A stretch of 64,000 bases of DNA from Acholoe squamosa. Lineage: Eukaryota; Annelida; Polychaeta; Phyllodocida; Polynoidae. Below are positions 31,226 to 42,550 of the stretch, piece by piece. The position numbers and the translations under genes are program-made. The notes under the pieces were generated by a model that saw nothing but the letters and a program-made list of their open reading frames with translations, did not search any database and had not been told where the DNA came from. Numbering within the stretch: position 1 is the first letter of the stretch; the number at the start of each line of letters is the position of its first letter. The DNA lies in NCBI GenBank assembly GCA_949317995.1, contig OX439046.1, forward strand, positions 38,414,002 to 38,478,001, read 5' to 3'.

Positions 31226-31469
31226 AACAGAAAAATTGACTTGACTTTCTTTCTTGTCATATACTTTTGATTTTTTAAGGACCTTCATGTACATGTAATA
31301 AATAAGCAAGTGCAATCATCACTGGAAATCCTTACACTGTCACAGTAAAAATACGAAGGGAAGTCTAAAATGTGTAAGCCTGTGCCACAGGCACAAGTAT
31401 GATTGATTTCATTTACTATTGCCAAAACACACCAGGGCATCTTGGTAACACATGGGCATGATGTATTAA
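31226..31469. other. non-coding, nothing recognised
   Basis: AT-rich spacer after the candidate exon. Confidence 0.3.
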
Positions 31470-31740
31470 TGCACTAGCAGCCCTTTACCCTTTAAGGGCC
31501 GCAGATGCATCAATGCATCATGCCCTTTGGTCGTCATGATGCACCAATGAAGTGCTGGTGAGTTTGCTCGTCAGCGCTTTATTGGAGCATCATGCCGACC
31601 CTATTGGATCAATACATAAACTCTTGAAGGGTCCGTATGATGCACCAATGAAGTACTAGCAAGCAGTCTTGCCAGCACTTCATTGGTGCATCATGACCTA
31701 TGGACATAATACACTCCTGCACCAGCGGCCTTCAAACGGT
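31470..31740. repeat. hairpin repeat around GATGCACCAATGAAG
   Basis: Two imperfect hairpins with arms GATGCACCAATGAAGTRCT and AGCRCTTYATTGGWGCATC: one at about 31538-31593, a longer one at 31641-31697. A third, more decayed set of half-arms lies at 31455-31520. It looks like a foldback or MITE remnant. Confidence 0.6.
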
Positions 31741-32196
31741 TAAAGGATCAACAGGTGATATCATTAGTACTAGAAGCTGTAGATATGTCAAGTGAGAGGA
31801 TGGCAGTCAGTGTGCGCATGTTAGGCACTGCTGGAGTCATTATACATGATATTACTAGTACCATAAATTATCTCTTGAATATAAGAAGTGGCTAGTACCA
31901 GAACCAAATAAAAATTAGGCTCATAGAATTTGGCCAAGGTTAGGGTGTGGCTTATACAAGAGTATATAACACTATAGAATAGGACTAAAATACCAATTTC
32001 CAAGCCTTGGATGTGGCTTATAGTTTTTCCTGAATTCAGGGGTGCAGTTTATAGGGTTAACCCAGGGTGCATTATCCACCAATGAGAAAACTCCTTCCAT
32101 TCACAGCAGAATTTTTTGGGTACATTATGCACCACCAGGTACCCATCATGTGGGCTGTTATCAGTGCTCATCTCGCCAGGTCCCAGATCAATCAAT
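31741..32196. repeat. dispersed repeat, related to the flanks of the MITE at 32792
   Basis: The segment GGTGTGGCTTATACAAGAG and onward (31943-31985) parallels the sequence on both sides of the Harbinger-like MITE at 32792-33094 and serves as its unfilled site. The GTCAAGTGAGAGGATGGCAG segment near 31787 parallels 33135-33155. Confidence 0.55.
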
Positions 32197-32660
32197 GGCT
32201 TGTTTGTTTGTTTAGTTTTACGTCCGGGGGCCATCGAGGAACTCAGACATTCAAGGTTTCTTGGACATTAAGTCCTTTCTTTTCTTTTTGGACAGGTATT
32301 TATATGCTGCCCGCCCGACACAGCAGTGACCGAATCTATGAATGACCGAATCTATGAGATGAATGACCGAATCTATGAGGAGGGTCGAGGGGGAAAACCG
32401 CTACCGGGGCTTCATTCCCCTACTCTTTTCGAAGGATAGCAAGTGTTCTTTTATTTGCCTGGTCCCATAGGCAGGGCCAGACAAACCACGGCCTTTGATA
32501 ACTCAGACGTGGTTCACTGAGGGGGAATCCCATGGCAAAAGACAAGCATGTAAGCCCAGGCCCGCGCATATGGACACCAGCTGCCCACATGCTCACCCCA
32601 AGACACAAGAAACCCCAAGTTTGTCGCCTTTTACGAATCTGGTATGCCCACTGTTAGTAT
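32197..32660 (+). mobile_element. SINE-like repeat with GTTT run
   Basis: Starts with TTGTTTGTTTGTTTAGTTTT then ACGTCCGGGGGCCATCGAGG, a segment also found at 7058-7114. It contains three to four copies of an 18-25 bp unit GAATGACCGAATCTATGA (32330-32385), and near its end TTTGTCGCCTTTTACGA, a phrase I associate with abundant SINE-like repeats of lophotrochozoan genomes. Ends are not precisely fixed. Confidence 0.45.
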
Positions 32661-32788
32661 GGAAGGAGATTTCTCCTTGTGGACTCCCAATGAAGTTATT
32701 CTGCTCCTTCATGCCCTCACATGAAGGTCCCCACTCCACAGGGGGAGAATACTGGACCTCAATATTGACCCTTATACAAGGGTGTGGC

Positions 32789-33097
32789 TTAGGCCACACC
32801 AAAAAAATAAGTTGGTCTACGGATTTGCCTCTTCATATTTTCAAGAATGCAATTTTTTTTTCTTTCAAAAAAATCTTGTCTACGGATTTCGCTCGCCTCA
32901 CTTTTTGAGAGTTTTCTCTTTGTAGTGTTTGGCAAAATTTTTAAAAAATTAAAATTTTGCTCGCACCTTGTTTTTCAAGGAGGAATTCCATTGGACAACA
33001 AAAATTTCTTCAAAAATTTGAAAAAAAATTCGCTCGCTCGCACCATTTTTTCAAAACGAAAATCCGTAGACCAACTTATTTTTTTGGTGTGGCCTTA
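32789..33097. mobile_element. PIF/Harbinger-like MITE
   Basis: The core 32792-33094 has inverted ends of about 37 bp starting GGCCACACCAAAAAAATAAG, flanked by TTA (32789-32791, 33095-33097), the 3-bp TWA target duplication of PIF/Harbinger elements. The paralogous sequence at 31943 onward lacks the insertion. The same family is at 49296-49560. The interior is AT-rich with GCTCGC phrases and no transposase. Confidence 0.85.
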
Positions 33098-34216
33098 TAC
33101 AGGAGAATTTACAGTACTATAGAATGTAGGCATGTCAGGTGAGGAGAGAGCAGTTTGTCTATGTTAGGCATTACTGAAGTCATTAAGCCAAAAAAGAAAG
33201 TTGTGTTTCAGGCAACATGCTGAAAAAAAATTAGGTAGGGTAGGCTGAATTTTTTTTAACTGTTCACTATCACCAACCCAAATGACAGGAAGGATGACTC
33301 AGTACCAGGCTCTGTGACAAGAAGTAAGAATAATTGACAAAAGCATAATGTGCATTGAAATCAAAAGATTGGGGGGGGGGCTCTCAAAATTTTCATAAAT
33401 CTGTGGTAGGAGTGTCATTGACATGCAATTTATTTTCAAACCCTCTGCTATTCATTATTTATCATTTATCAAATGGGGGGGGGGTGGTGGTTTTGAGATG
33501 GCATTTAAAATTTAGCAAAAAAGCCTGCGCTCTACAATAGATCAAAGAGGGGTATGAAAATTTTGTGCTCCTTTGGTGTGGATGGGGGTTGAGGGTTCAA
33601 AAAATTTTGACTGCTGATGAGGGGTCAGAAATGTTTTTTTTTGCATGTCCGCAGGAAAACCCAAATAAATAATGACCCTTGGGGTTAGGGGGAAATTCGC
33701 AACCCTGGGGAACCCCCCCAAAAAAACTAAAAAACAGATACACATGTGGAATGACACATCGTGATGAGTGCTCAAACTAAATTTTCAGCCCCTCGCTAAT
33801 GGTGGTGGGGGGGGGTCAGAATTTGTGCATCCCTGCAAAGATCTATTAAGCTCTGCCATCTGTTGAATAGTGAGCACACCCTTTGGCATTTTTTGAACAA
33901 TAAAGCTGACCGCAAACGGACTGTTTCAGTCATCTGACTGGATCAGTAGTCAAGGAGGAGCTCTGTGTGGGGACGTCCATCTGATTGAGTCAAAACGGAT
34001 CAAACATGTTTGATATGATCTGATCCGATCAGATGTCTCAGTCAGATGATCGAGACAGGCCATTTGCGGTGCACTTAAGAGAATAGGGGTGGGTTTGATT
34101 TAAGGGGAAAACCTTTTTCAATCACGTTGAGTATGGAATTTGGGGGGATATTAAACTGTTCTCATAAAAAAGGCACGAAAACCAATCCATGATGTTTCAT
34201 TAAAAAAAGTATCAAC
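33098..34216. other. gene-free, G-run-rich decayed repeats
   Basis: Several GGGGGGGGG or CCCCCC runs embedded in phrases such as GGGTCAGAATTTGTG and GATCAAAGAGGGGTATGAAA, recurring at 41.2-42.1 kb. Around 33940-34070 a GATCAGATG/CATCTGAT palindromic stretch occurs. No gene seen. Confidence 0.45.
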
Positions 34217-34508
34217 TACTAATCTCTCGCGTATAAGGCGCACCTCACATATAAGACACACCTAGAGTTGAAGAATATTGTCAAAAAAATAAAAAATCAT
34301 AACTTTGGTTCTACTGAATGGATTTTCAAAATTCAAAAAGCTATGTGTAGCTAGGGCCCCCGACACCCCCTTGAATCACCCTATGTTATTTTTTGAGTTA
34401 GGGGGAGTGTAACATATCAAAATAAAGCTCTTGGTGTCCCCCTTGTGGATCCAGGAAGAACTAAAAACCCTTGTATAAGATGCACCTTATACACAGGAGA
34501 TTACGGTA
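34217..34508. mobile_element. pogo-like MITE, slightly degraded
   Basis: Left end TACTAATCTCTCGCGTATAAG (two bases missing compared with its relatives), right end ACACAGGAGATTACGGTA. The interior matches the copy at 30605-30900. Confidence 0.75.
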
Positions 34509-34973
34509 AATACCAAAATACCAAAAAAATTTTCAATCCTCGCAAGGGGTGGGGTGGGGGCGGGGGCAAAAATAAGTTTTAACCCCTCTGAGGATGGGAG
34601 GGGGCATAATTTTACCTCTTTAGGGAGTGATCATTTTTTAACGACCGGATGTGGGGGGTTCGCACGGATGCAAGAAAAACCTTTGACCCCCCCCTGCTCT
34701 TGAGGGGGTATAACTTTTTGACCCCCATATGGGATGAAAATCATGAATGAACGTGCTTCTTTAACCTATAGTAACGGGCGGGGATTTCCACTGAAAACAG
34801 GTGAAATTACTTTGAACGCCTCTGATCAAGGGGGTGAAAGAAATCTTCCCCCTCGGTCAAGGGGGTGACAAAATTCTGCCCCGGGCCCTTAAATCCACCG
34901 GCCCCCCTGTTGTTAAAAAATGATCACCACTCCCTTATGTAAAAAAACAACTGGCCGGTGGATTTAAGGGCCC
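34509..34973. repeat. dispersed G/C-run repeat family
   Basis: Phrases ACTGAAAACAGGTGAAATTA, CCACCGGCCCCCCTGTTGTT and AAAAAATGATCACCACTCCC. The same set occurs at 35300-35770, 10020-10140, 1490-1530 and 41160-41450, sometimes in the opposite orientation. The last about 57 bp (34897-34953) are directly repeated at 35309-35367. Confidence 0.55.
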
Positions 34974-35295
34974 AGGTAGCATAAAAAAATTTGCCAACGT
35001 TGGCCCGACGCATCGGGCCAACGTTGGGCCAATGTTGGCTGCCCATCCTGCCTACGTAGGCCCGACGGTGCCAACCAAATGCCAATATAGGCCCAACGTT
35101 GGCTTTTGGTCGGCAAACATTAGCATCGGCCCCTGGCCGACCATTTGCCGATGTCCTGCCAACATTGGGCCAATGTTGGTATTTGGTTGGCAAATGCCAC
35201 TGGTCGGGCCTACGCAGGCCCGATGGGCAGCCAACATTGGCCCAACGTTGGCCCGATGCGTCGGGCCAACGTTGGCAAATTTTTTTGTGCTACCT
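34974..35295. mobile_element. palindromic MITE built from CCAACGTTGG
   Basis: A 322-bp near-palindrome. Its ends AGGTAGCATAAAAAAATTTG and CAAATTTTTTTGTGCTACCT continue into inverted arms of about 75 bp made of CCAACGTTGG and GGCCCGA phrases; both are bordered by GGGCCC. Open frames on both strands are a by-product of the short repeating unit. Decayed relatives lie at 41640-41850 and 42140-42170. Confidence 0.7.
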
Positions 35296-35780
35296 GGGCC
35301 CATAAATCCACCGGCCCCCCTGTTGTTAAAAAATGATCACCACTCCCTTATGTAAAAAAAACAACTGTTACTATAGTTTAAAAGGCTGCAGTGTTCACAT
35401 ACATTTTCCGGCCTTTTAGTGAAAGGGCTAAAGTTTTGGACCCTCAAGGGGGGGGGCAAAATTCTTTCTATCCATATAACCATGAAAATCCACCACCCCT
35501 CATCCATTGTTAGGGAATGATCATGTTTTAACAACAGGGGGGGGGTTATTAGTTTGAGGGGGGGTCAAAAATTTTTTTCACCTGTTTTCAGTGGAAAACC
35601 CTGCGCGTTACTATAGGCTAAAAGGGGATGTTTGCACGCGATTTTTGCCCCTTATGGGGGGGGTTGAAAATTTTTTACCCCCTTGAGAGGGGGGGTCGAA
35701 AATTTTTCCGCGCGTCCACACGCAAACCCACCGGCCCCCCCTGTTGTTAAAAAATGATGACTCCCTTAGAATACATCTAT
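35296..35780. repeat. dispersed G/C-run repeat family, second block
   Basis: Further copies of the family at 34509-34973, including a direct copy of the 57-bp segment at 35309-35367 and the GTTACTATAGGCTAAAAGGG phrase. Confidence 0.5.
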
Positions 35781-36995
35781 GATCACTTCTTTAGACACCA
35801 ATAAGGCCTTTTATCTATTCCCACCCTATAAGCCCACAAATGGACCATTTTTAGGTGCGGTACCACTTTTGTGGGCCATTTGGGCGGTTTAAAAATTTTC
35901 CCAATTTTTTCCATTTTCCCACCATTAGGAAGGTAAACACTTATATTTATCAAGTATCATAGTTACTTGAGTGGAAATTATGCTTTAACTATGTCAAAAG
36001 ATGATTTACATCAGCAGTGCTGCACTGCCACTACTGCCCAAAGTGAGCGCTTATTTTCCCCATAGGAATAGCATTGGGAGTGAAACCGGCTGAAATTGTA
36101 CGCGCCACTTTTTCAGGGTCACTCAGGCAGTACTAAAAATTGGAGCACATAGACCAAACACATATCACAGGAAAGGTTATCATTTCAGGAACATCACTAA
36201 CAGAGTTACTTGAACAAAAAAACAAGTGTTCACTTATTAGTATGCAGCTATTTGAACATTACATGAGTTCAACTTGAGCACATCACAAAATCTCAACCGG
36301 TCATCACATATTCTCAGTTCAACAAACACACCAAAGTTGAAGATGTGTCTGATCAGACTAGATAGTTACATGGCAACCATTGTTGTAACCAACACAACTG
36401 TGGCCATGGTAACAGTGCATGTAACTGGTTCCTGGCACTCTGCAGCTCTCCCCTGTGTGTGCCATTTCCACTGGTCAGGGAAACTCAAACTTTTGAAGCA
36501 CTTCCCTTCACTTCCACCACCCTCATACGGTCAAAATTGTCGGAATTGCGCCAGGAAAAGACTGACATGTAGGGGAAGACATATGGAAGACATCTACCAG
36601 GTTTGTTTTCTTGGATTGCCAACTGTTTAGCTGTGGTGGGAAGACAAAGTGTGCGTCGCGTACGGCGGCCGTACGTAACGCAATTGTCGCCACCCACCGC
36701 GGGAGGAGCAAAATACTCTACTAGCATGCAGGTTTTTACAACCCCTATTGCTAAATAATGACAAGTGAAGTCCCACACTTCATTTATACTCCTAGCAATA
36801 GCCCATGGCAAATCCAAATGAAAATGCAGCAGAAATGCTTAGCCTTAATAGGCCCCTACTGTAGCCTAGTGTAGGCCTACACTACTGACTACAGCTTGAG
36901 CTTAGCCTGAGGCCTGAGCCTAGGCTGGGGCTGAGTGAGGCAGTACCAGTGTCACTGACACTGTCAGACAGTCAGTGAGTGAGGGCAACACCCAC
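35781..36995 (-). other. probable intron 2 of the TBC1D13-like gene
   Basis: Downstream of exon 2 on the minus strand; no further TBC-domain exon was found here or to the left. It includes a GC-rich palindromic spot around 36655-36690 (GTACGGCGGCCGTAC). Open frames have no motif. Confidence 0.4.
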
Positions 36996-37179
36996 CTCCA
37001 AAACATTGTTTCCGAAACTCTTTCAAGTCAATGGTGTCTTTCCCAAGTAATGCCTCGAACTCAGCAATTCTGAAAGAGACAGTTGAAATTTTTAGTTACG
37101 ATTGACTCGTCTTAATTACATGTAATATCGACAATTCTTTAGTTGACGATCCCGCCCACCTTCCTCTGTAGTTCGCCAT
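36996..37179 (-). CDS. TBC1D13: TBC1D13-like Rab GAP, exons 1-2 (partial)
   Basis: Exon 1 coding part is 37179-37160 (ATG in AAAATGGCGAAC) and exon 2 is 37069-36996. The donors are GTGGGC and GTGGGT, the acceptor CTCTTTCAG. Spliced, they read MANYRG, then RIAEFEALLGKD and a continuation ending QCFGG. This lines up with the human TBC1D13 N-terminus as I recall it (SRIADFQDVLKEP and following). TBC1D13 is a GTPase-activating protein acting on Rab35 in membrane traffic. The catalytic TBC domain is not visible; later exons must lie in long introns to the left or outside the window. It is head to head with the ZER1-like gene. Confidence 0.75.
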
Positions 37180-37200
37180 TTTGGTAGACGAAAGCGAGGT
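37170..37200 (-). promoter_or_regulatory. YY1-type start region of the TBC1D13-like gene
   Basis: The minus strand reads CTACCAAAATGGCGAAC across the start codon, a strong YY1 consensus overlapping the ATG, as is typical of TATA-less housekeeping promoters. Confidence 0.5.
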
Positions 37201-37337
37201 TTTAGCAACACAATCACTCTCCAGCCACAATCTAAAAGGAGTGATGGCTGCTTCGCTTCGCAACAACCAAGATAAGAAGCAGGTGCCCGCTAACTAGGTC
37301 GAAGCTATCACGTGACTCATTAGTCTATCCAGTTGTA
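37201..37337 (+). other. divergent spacer with a possible plus-strand first exon (weak)
   Basis: The plus strand has ATG at 37243 opening MAASLRNNQDKKQ and then a GTGCCC that could act as a weak donor. No downstream partner exon is seen, so it may be chance. The spacer ends at the foldback element. Confidence 0.2.
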
Positions 37338-39424
37338 CGGAAAGCCGTTCGGGTCTAACCGGAAGTTCGACCGTCAACTCAAGTAGCGTGACCGTCTAGC
37401 TTCCGGTCCAGCGTACGGAGCTCTAGTGTCGCTCATTTATGCATTTGTGCCGTTTTATGGGCAATGTGAATCGACAAAAGTTATTTAAAATTGATTTAAG
37501 GACCATAGTTTTGTAATTATCACCTAGCAAAACATTAGAATGCTAAAAATTACTGAGGAAATAGGTTTGGTCATTTGACCCCCCCTTGGCCTTGGTCAAT
37601 TGACCCCTCTTCATTCAGTTGGTCGTTTGACCCCCCACTTCCTGGTCATTTGACCCCCCCCCCCTTCCTTTGGTCAATTGACCCCCCCCCCCCCACACAC
37701 ACACAGAGTTAAACTTAGAGAGTGGTTGTAATTAATCACGCTGATGTTTCAGAAGGGGTGGAAGCACTTCTATAGACCAATCAAAAGAGGGATGCTCAAA
37801 TGTGCAAAAAATCGCTGGGCCTCAGCCTCAAATGCTCATTTGGTCCCCCCCTTTCCTTAGTTTTTTTTTTTTTTGCCCCACCCCACCAACAAGATTTTTT
37901 GGGTCTATAGATATTCAGAATTTTTTTATTTGCCTCTGGCCGACCAAGATGCTGTCTCAAAAAATCTGTAATCTAAGTTATTATAATTATATGGCCTAAT
38001 GCATGACTACTCCCTCATACACATTGAGAGAGGTATCTAATTGAATAAAAAATAGATGTAGAAAGGAAATTGGTCATTTGACCCCCCCCCTCCATGACCT
38101 AGTCAAATGACCCCCCTTCATGGCCTGGTCAAATGACCCCACTCCATTCATATCCTGGTCAAATGACCCCCCCCCCCTTCCATTTTCTGGTCAAATCCCC
38201 CCCCCCCCCCTCCATTGAGTCCCTTCAGTTGGTCATTTGACCCCCCCTCCGTTGAGTCCAGTCAGTTGGTCATTTGACCCCCTATGATTACTAAAGCAGC
38301 TTAGGCCATATCATCCAAGTCTACTCATCCACTGAAGGACAACTGAAGGAGGTATTAGATTGAAATTATTGTCAGTAGACCGTTATAGGTATTGTACTTA
38401 TCATATTTATTTTTCACCTTTGAACTCTACCATGTAACCCAGTGTCCAAGTCTACCCACAAGCCAAGCCATACCCATAGACCAAAGGCTGGCGGTGTCAA
38501 CTGCACTCAGTGACCCCGCCTCCTCCTACTGGAGGATACGCCCGTTAATCACGAGCAGCTCAACTGACCAGAAGATTGACAGATACAGAGGCATCCCTTG
38601 ATGGGGACAATAAACAGTCAATACACATGCAATTGGTCATTTGACCCCCTCTCCTTTCCTGGTCAAATGACCCCCCCCCCTCCAGTGAGGGGGGTCAAAT
38701 GACCAACTGAATCAAACTGAATGTAGGGGGTCATTTGACCAGGAAATGGAGGGGGGTCATTTGACCAGGATGTTGAGGGGGGTCATTTGACCAGGATGTG
38801 GAGGGGGGTCATTTGACCAGAAACTGAAAGGTCTACTTTTTCTTGCACTATTTTCGATGGGGGGGGGGGTCAATTGACCAAATCCGGTTCTTCAGCCATT
38901 TTCATCACCTAATGTTTTTTTTCTAGACACTGAATACAAATAATTAGGGCTGAAATCTAATTTAGGGGGGTCAAATGACCAGGAAGTTGGGGGTCAATTG
39001 ACCAAAGGGGGGGGTCAATTGACCAAATGCATTTCTCAGGGCTTTTGACAGGATTTTTTGCAATGCGCCAATTGCACACTTTTTTAGCAAATACAATGCG
39101 CCATTCTGTAAATGAATGGCCATTCTAGCCATTTAAATGCGACATTTAGGCATTAAATGCGTGTATTGCGCACTGCGCAGCCCTGTCAAAAGCCCTGATT
39201 TCTTCAGCCATTTTCAGCATTCTAATGTTTTGCTAGACGGGAATTGCAAATCAGTAAGCCTTAAATCAAATATCAGTAACTTTTGTCGATTCGGATTGCC
39301 ATTAAAATCACCTAAACAGCAGATATGAGCTATGCATCAAACATGACGGCAGACCGGAAGCTAGACGGTCGCCGCACTTGACTTGACCGTCGCGTTTCCG
39401 GTTAGACCCGAACGGCTTTCCGTA
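37336..39424. mobile_element. 2.1-kb foldback element with GGTCA/TGACC palindrome arrays
   Basis: The outer inverted repeat starts CGGAAAGCCGTTCGGGTCTA at 37338 and ends with its complement at 39422, both flanked by TA. The arms stay recognisably inverted for about 240 bp (for example ACCGTCTAGCTTCCGGTC, GAATCGACAAAAGTTA and AAAACATTAGAATGCT). Inside are roughly twenty copies of GGTCAWWTGACC, each followed by a C-run on the left side and preceded by a G-run on the right side, so the whole interior is mirror-symmetric. A unique centre (about 38290-38630) holds a short unrecognised frame and AATAAA. Confidence 0.7.
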
Positions 39425-41090
39425 CTACGCTGTTGGGCAAAGCGACAGCCCAAGTCCGGACCCGAGTCCGGCACGGTATTCATTAGCCGCACGCCAGCCA
39501 CGCGGCGGGCGCCACAGGCGCACCTCCTCTCTATAGTCCGTTCCTCTATATTGGGGACTGGTGCATTTGCAGCATGAGGGCCTTATTTTTTTCTAATTAA
39601 TGATAAAATATCCTAGTTTTTTCACAACCCTAGTCTTGTATAGGGTGTTTTGAATATCTATACTGAAAACTATTGGAAATTGGAAGATATTTGATAATTT
39701 TTTCAGCTGCCATATTATTACAACAGGGCAAATACTGCCCAATTGCTGCCCATTTGGGGCAAAATAGCTGCATTAATAGCAGGTGGTTGGGTGCAAATTA
39801 TGGATTTCTCTCTTAATAAAACAACAAAATCTTGATTTAATGGACCAGGGACATCAAATCCAAGTCAGAGATATCATTGACACTTTTCAGAAGTATATAA
39901 ATCATATTAGTTACCATATATCTTACATTTGTATAAGTAGGTCACTGTCTGACCTTGAATCACAGTTATTGGGGTCAAGGTTGAATTAGGTCACCATGAA
40001 GTACCGCAATGGATAATCCCAACAAATGCATGAATATCTAAGCTATCCAGTATATTGAAAGAACTCATAAATGTGATACAAAATCCATGTTTTTTCTTTT
40101 TCTTGCTCCATTTTTTCTCATATATAGGGATCATGTTAAATGCTATAGGGAAAAATTGTATCAAAGGACGGGTCAAAATGGCGATTTTAGTTAGTTTTCA
40201 AAAAAATACATATCTTTTGGTAGAATTTGAACTATTAGAGGCATATAAAATGTAAAAACATATTTAAAAAGCTTGTTTCTCACTCTAAAAGATGAATTAA
40301 TGAAAATAGGGGGTCATCACTCACTTTTTCATAGTAATTTTAGCCTAAAGATGGAGAAGTAGGTGTTTTTTCATGGTTTTCGCTTCTGAAACTCACACTT
40401 TGATACAAGATAAAATATTTTTAATTTTCACCAAAAACTTAATGAGGTATCTAGAAATAATGCCCTAATTGTGTACTTTTACATGGTGAAAGAATTGTGT
40501 AGATCGGCCAACTATGAGAGACACAGCACCATTTTGAAGGTGCAAAAATAGGAAAAACTAAGTTTTTGGTCCCCAATATACGGCAATGAGCTTTAGCTGG
40601 AGTGCGAGCACGTTCAGGTCCGGGCGCGCGCCGATGGCTGGGCGTGCCGCCTATTGAATTCCCCTCCGCAGTACAACCCCGAGTAAACTTCATCTCTGTT
40701 TAGAGATTGAAAAATCCTCGACAAATGTGTGTGACTTGAACTGCTATTATGCACATTTTTCGCAGTCCACACAACCTTATCATTATTAATTTACCCCAAA
40801 CTATTATTAAACTCAAAGCCAGCAAGGTCAGTATCGATTTATATTAGGTCTAGGGGGTGTTATTGAATTCTTGTGGTGGTTTGAAGTAATGTTGACATAG
40901 CCTGCAGTTTATTTCTGCTACAAGTGCATAAACAGTCAGTTCGGACGGAGAAAACGTAATTTCACATCTGACTTACCTTTTCGCAGCTGACAGTTGCATG
41001 ATCAGAGGATTGCTTCCATCAGTACCTGCTTCCCTCATCCCAATCACAAAACAACCGCTCCAGAACTAACCGAGATGTGTGATCATCAGT
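39425..41090. other. gene-free stretch
   Basis: No gene recognised. GC-rich sequence at 39425-39560 is followed by AT-rich DNA. Short frames have no motif. Confidence 0.4.
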
Positions 41091-42550
41091 GTTGGAAGTC
41101 AAAGTCGCAGCGCCACCGGGGTCGTTGGTCCGCTTTCTGTTGATCCCTGCCTGGGGCTGGGCCAGGTACACAAGCAGATGGTGGGGGGGGGGGGCGTAAA
41201 AAAAAATCAGACCCCTCCCGAGGGGGGGGGGGGCTAAACAAATTTACCCTCTTTTTCGCAAAAAAAACAGCTCTACTATAGATCAAATAGGGGCAGGAAA
41301 ATTCTTCGCACCTCCGGCGTGGGGGGGGGGGGGGCGCAAAAAAATTTGACTGCCGTTGAGGGTGGGGTGTAAAAAATTTTGCGCGCGTCCATGCGAAAAA
41401 ACCCACCACCCCCTGTTGCTAAATAAGGACCACTCCCTTACTGCTGAGACCATCTGCCAAGACTTTGGCACCTCTTTGCAGACTTTGGCTGGAAGCGGTG
41501 ATTGGCATGTACATTTCAGCGGTTCAGCCTGTGGATGGGCACTGACTTTCGCGCGCTTCATGACCTGATTTGTCGCTATACACCATAATTGACATTGATA
41601 CCTATTGATACTGAAAGGAGTAGGTACTTACTAACTTTAATAGGAGTGTCAACGTTGGCTGCCCATTGCATTGGGGTGAGGTAGACCTGACCTTACCATT
41701 GGCATTTTGACCCGGCATTTTGCAGACCAAATGCTGACATTCACATTGGCCCAATGTTGACTGGACATAGGCAAAAGCGGCTGACCATTTGCTGTTGCCA
41801 ATGTTGGACCTATGTTGGCATTTGGTTGACAATGGTGCCAACAGGGGGGGGGGGGTGCTGGGATTTTTTACGCCCCCCTAGACGGCAGTTTACGCCCCCC
41901 TTGATGACATATTTTGCGCCCCTGCGCTGGAGGTGTGGAGAATTTTTATGCCTCTCTTTGATCTATAGTAGTGCGCAGGCTATTTTTGCTAATAAGAGAG
42001 TAGATATTTTACAGTCAAAAGAGGGGTCAAAAGTTATTACGCTCCACCCACAGGATGGGTCTGACATTTTTACGCCCCCCTCAAACCCCTCCCCCTCCCC
42101 GCCCTCCCCATTGATAAATAATGACCACTCTGTAAAGCTGATGGTTGGGCCAACGTTGACCCAATGTTATGCCAATTTATTTCATGTTGGAACAGAGGCG
42201 TAGGAAGCAAATCTTCATTGGGGGGGGGCCCGGCGAGGGCACCATCGCGACCACCTTGAATTTTCGGCTGATGCGTGATGGCGTTTACATAATGCATATA
42301 TATAGAATTCATATAGAAAAGTAATTTTTGGTAAATTTTGGATCTGACTTTAGGCTCAGACCCCCATTTTCCCTATGACATCACCATAATAAACTAATTT
42401 GAGATGTAAAGTTTTAGCTTCTTTTCCATTGTGTTTATGAGTTCTTGGAAAATATTGGGGGGGCCCAGACATACTCAGGCCCCACCTCTTTCATGATTGG
42501 GGGGGGCCCAGGCCCCCCTGGCCCCCTCTTTTCCTACGCCCCTGTGGAAG
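41091..42550. repeat. G-run and CCAACGTTGG-type decayed repeats
   Basis: 41170-41450 and 41840-42110 carry the same G-run phrases as 33-35 kb (GGGGGGGGCGCAAAAAA, CCCCCTGTTGCTAAATAAGG). 41640-41850 is a decayed relative of the palindromic MITE at 34974-35295. 42210-42545 contains GGGGGGCCCAG phrases. No gene seen. Confidence 0.5.

Noticed and set aside
33402..33430. TAGGAGTGTCATTGACATGC as a second hAT-like MITE end
   Set aside because: Only one end is present and no matching right terminus or duplication was found.
34924..35355. Overlapping open frames on both strands
   Set aside because: They arise from the CCAACGTTGG palindromic repeat, which reads alike on both strands.
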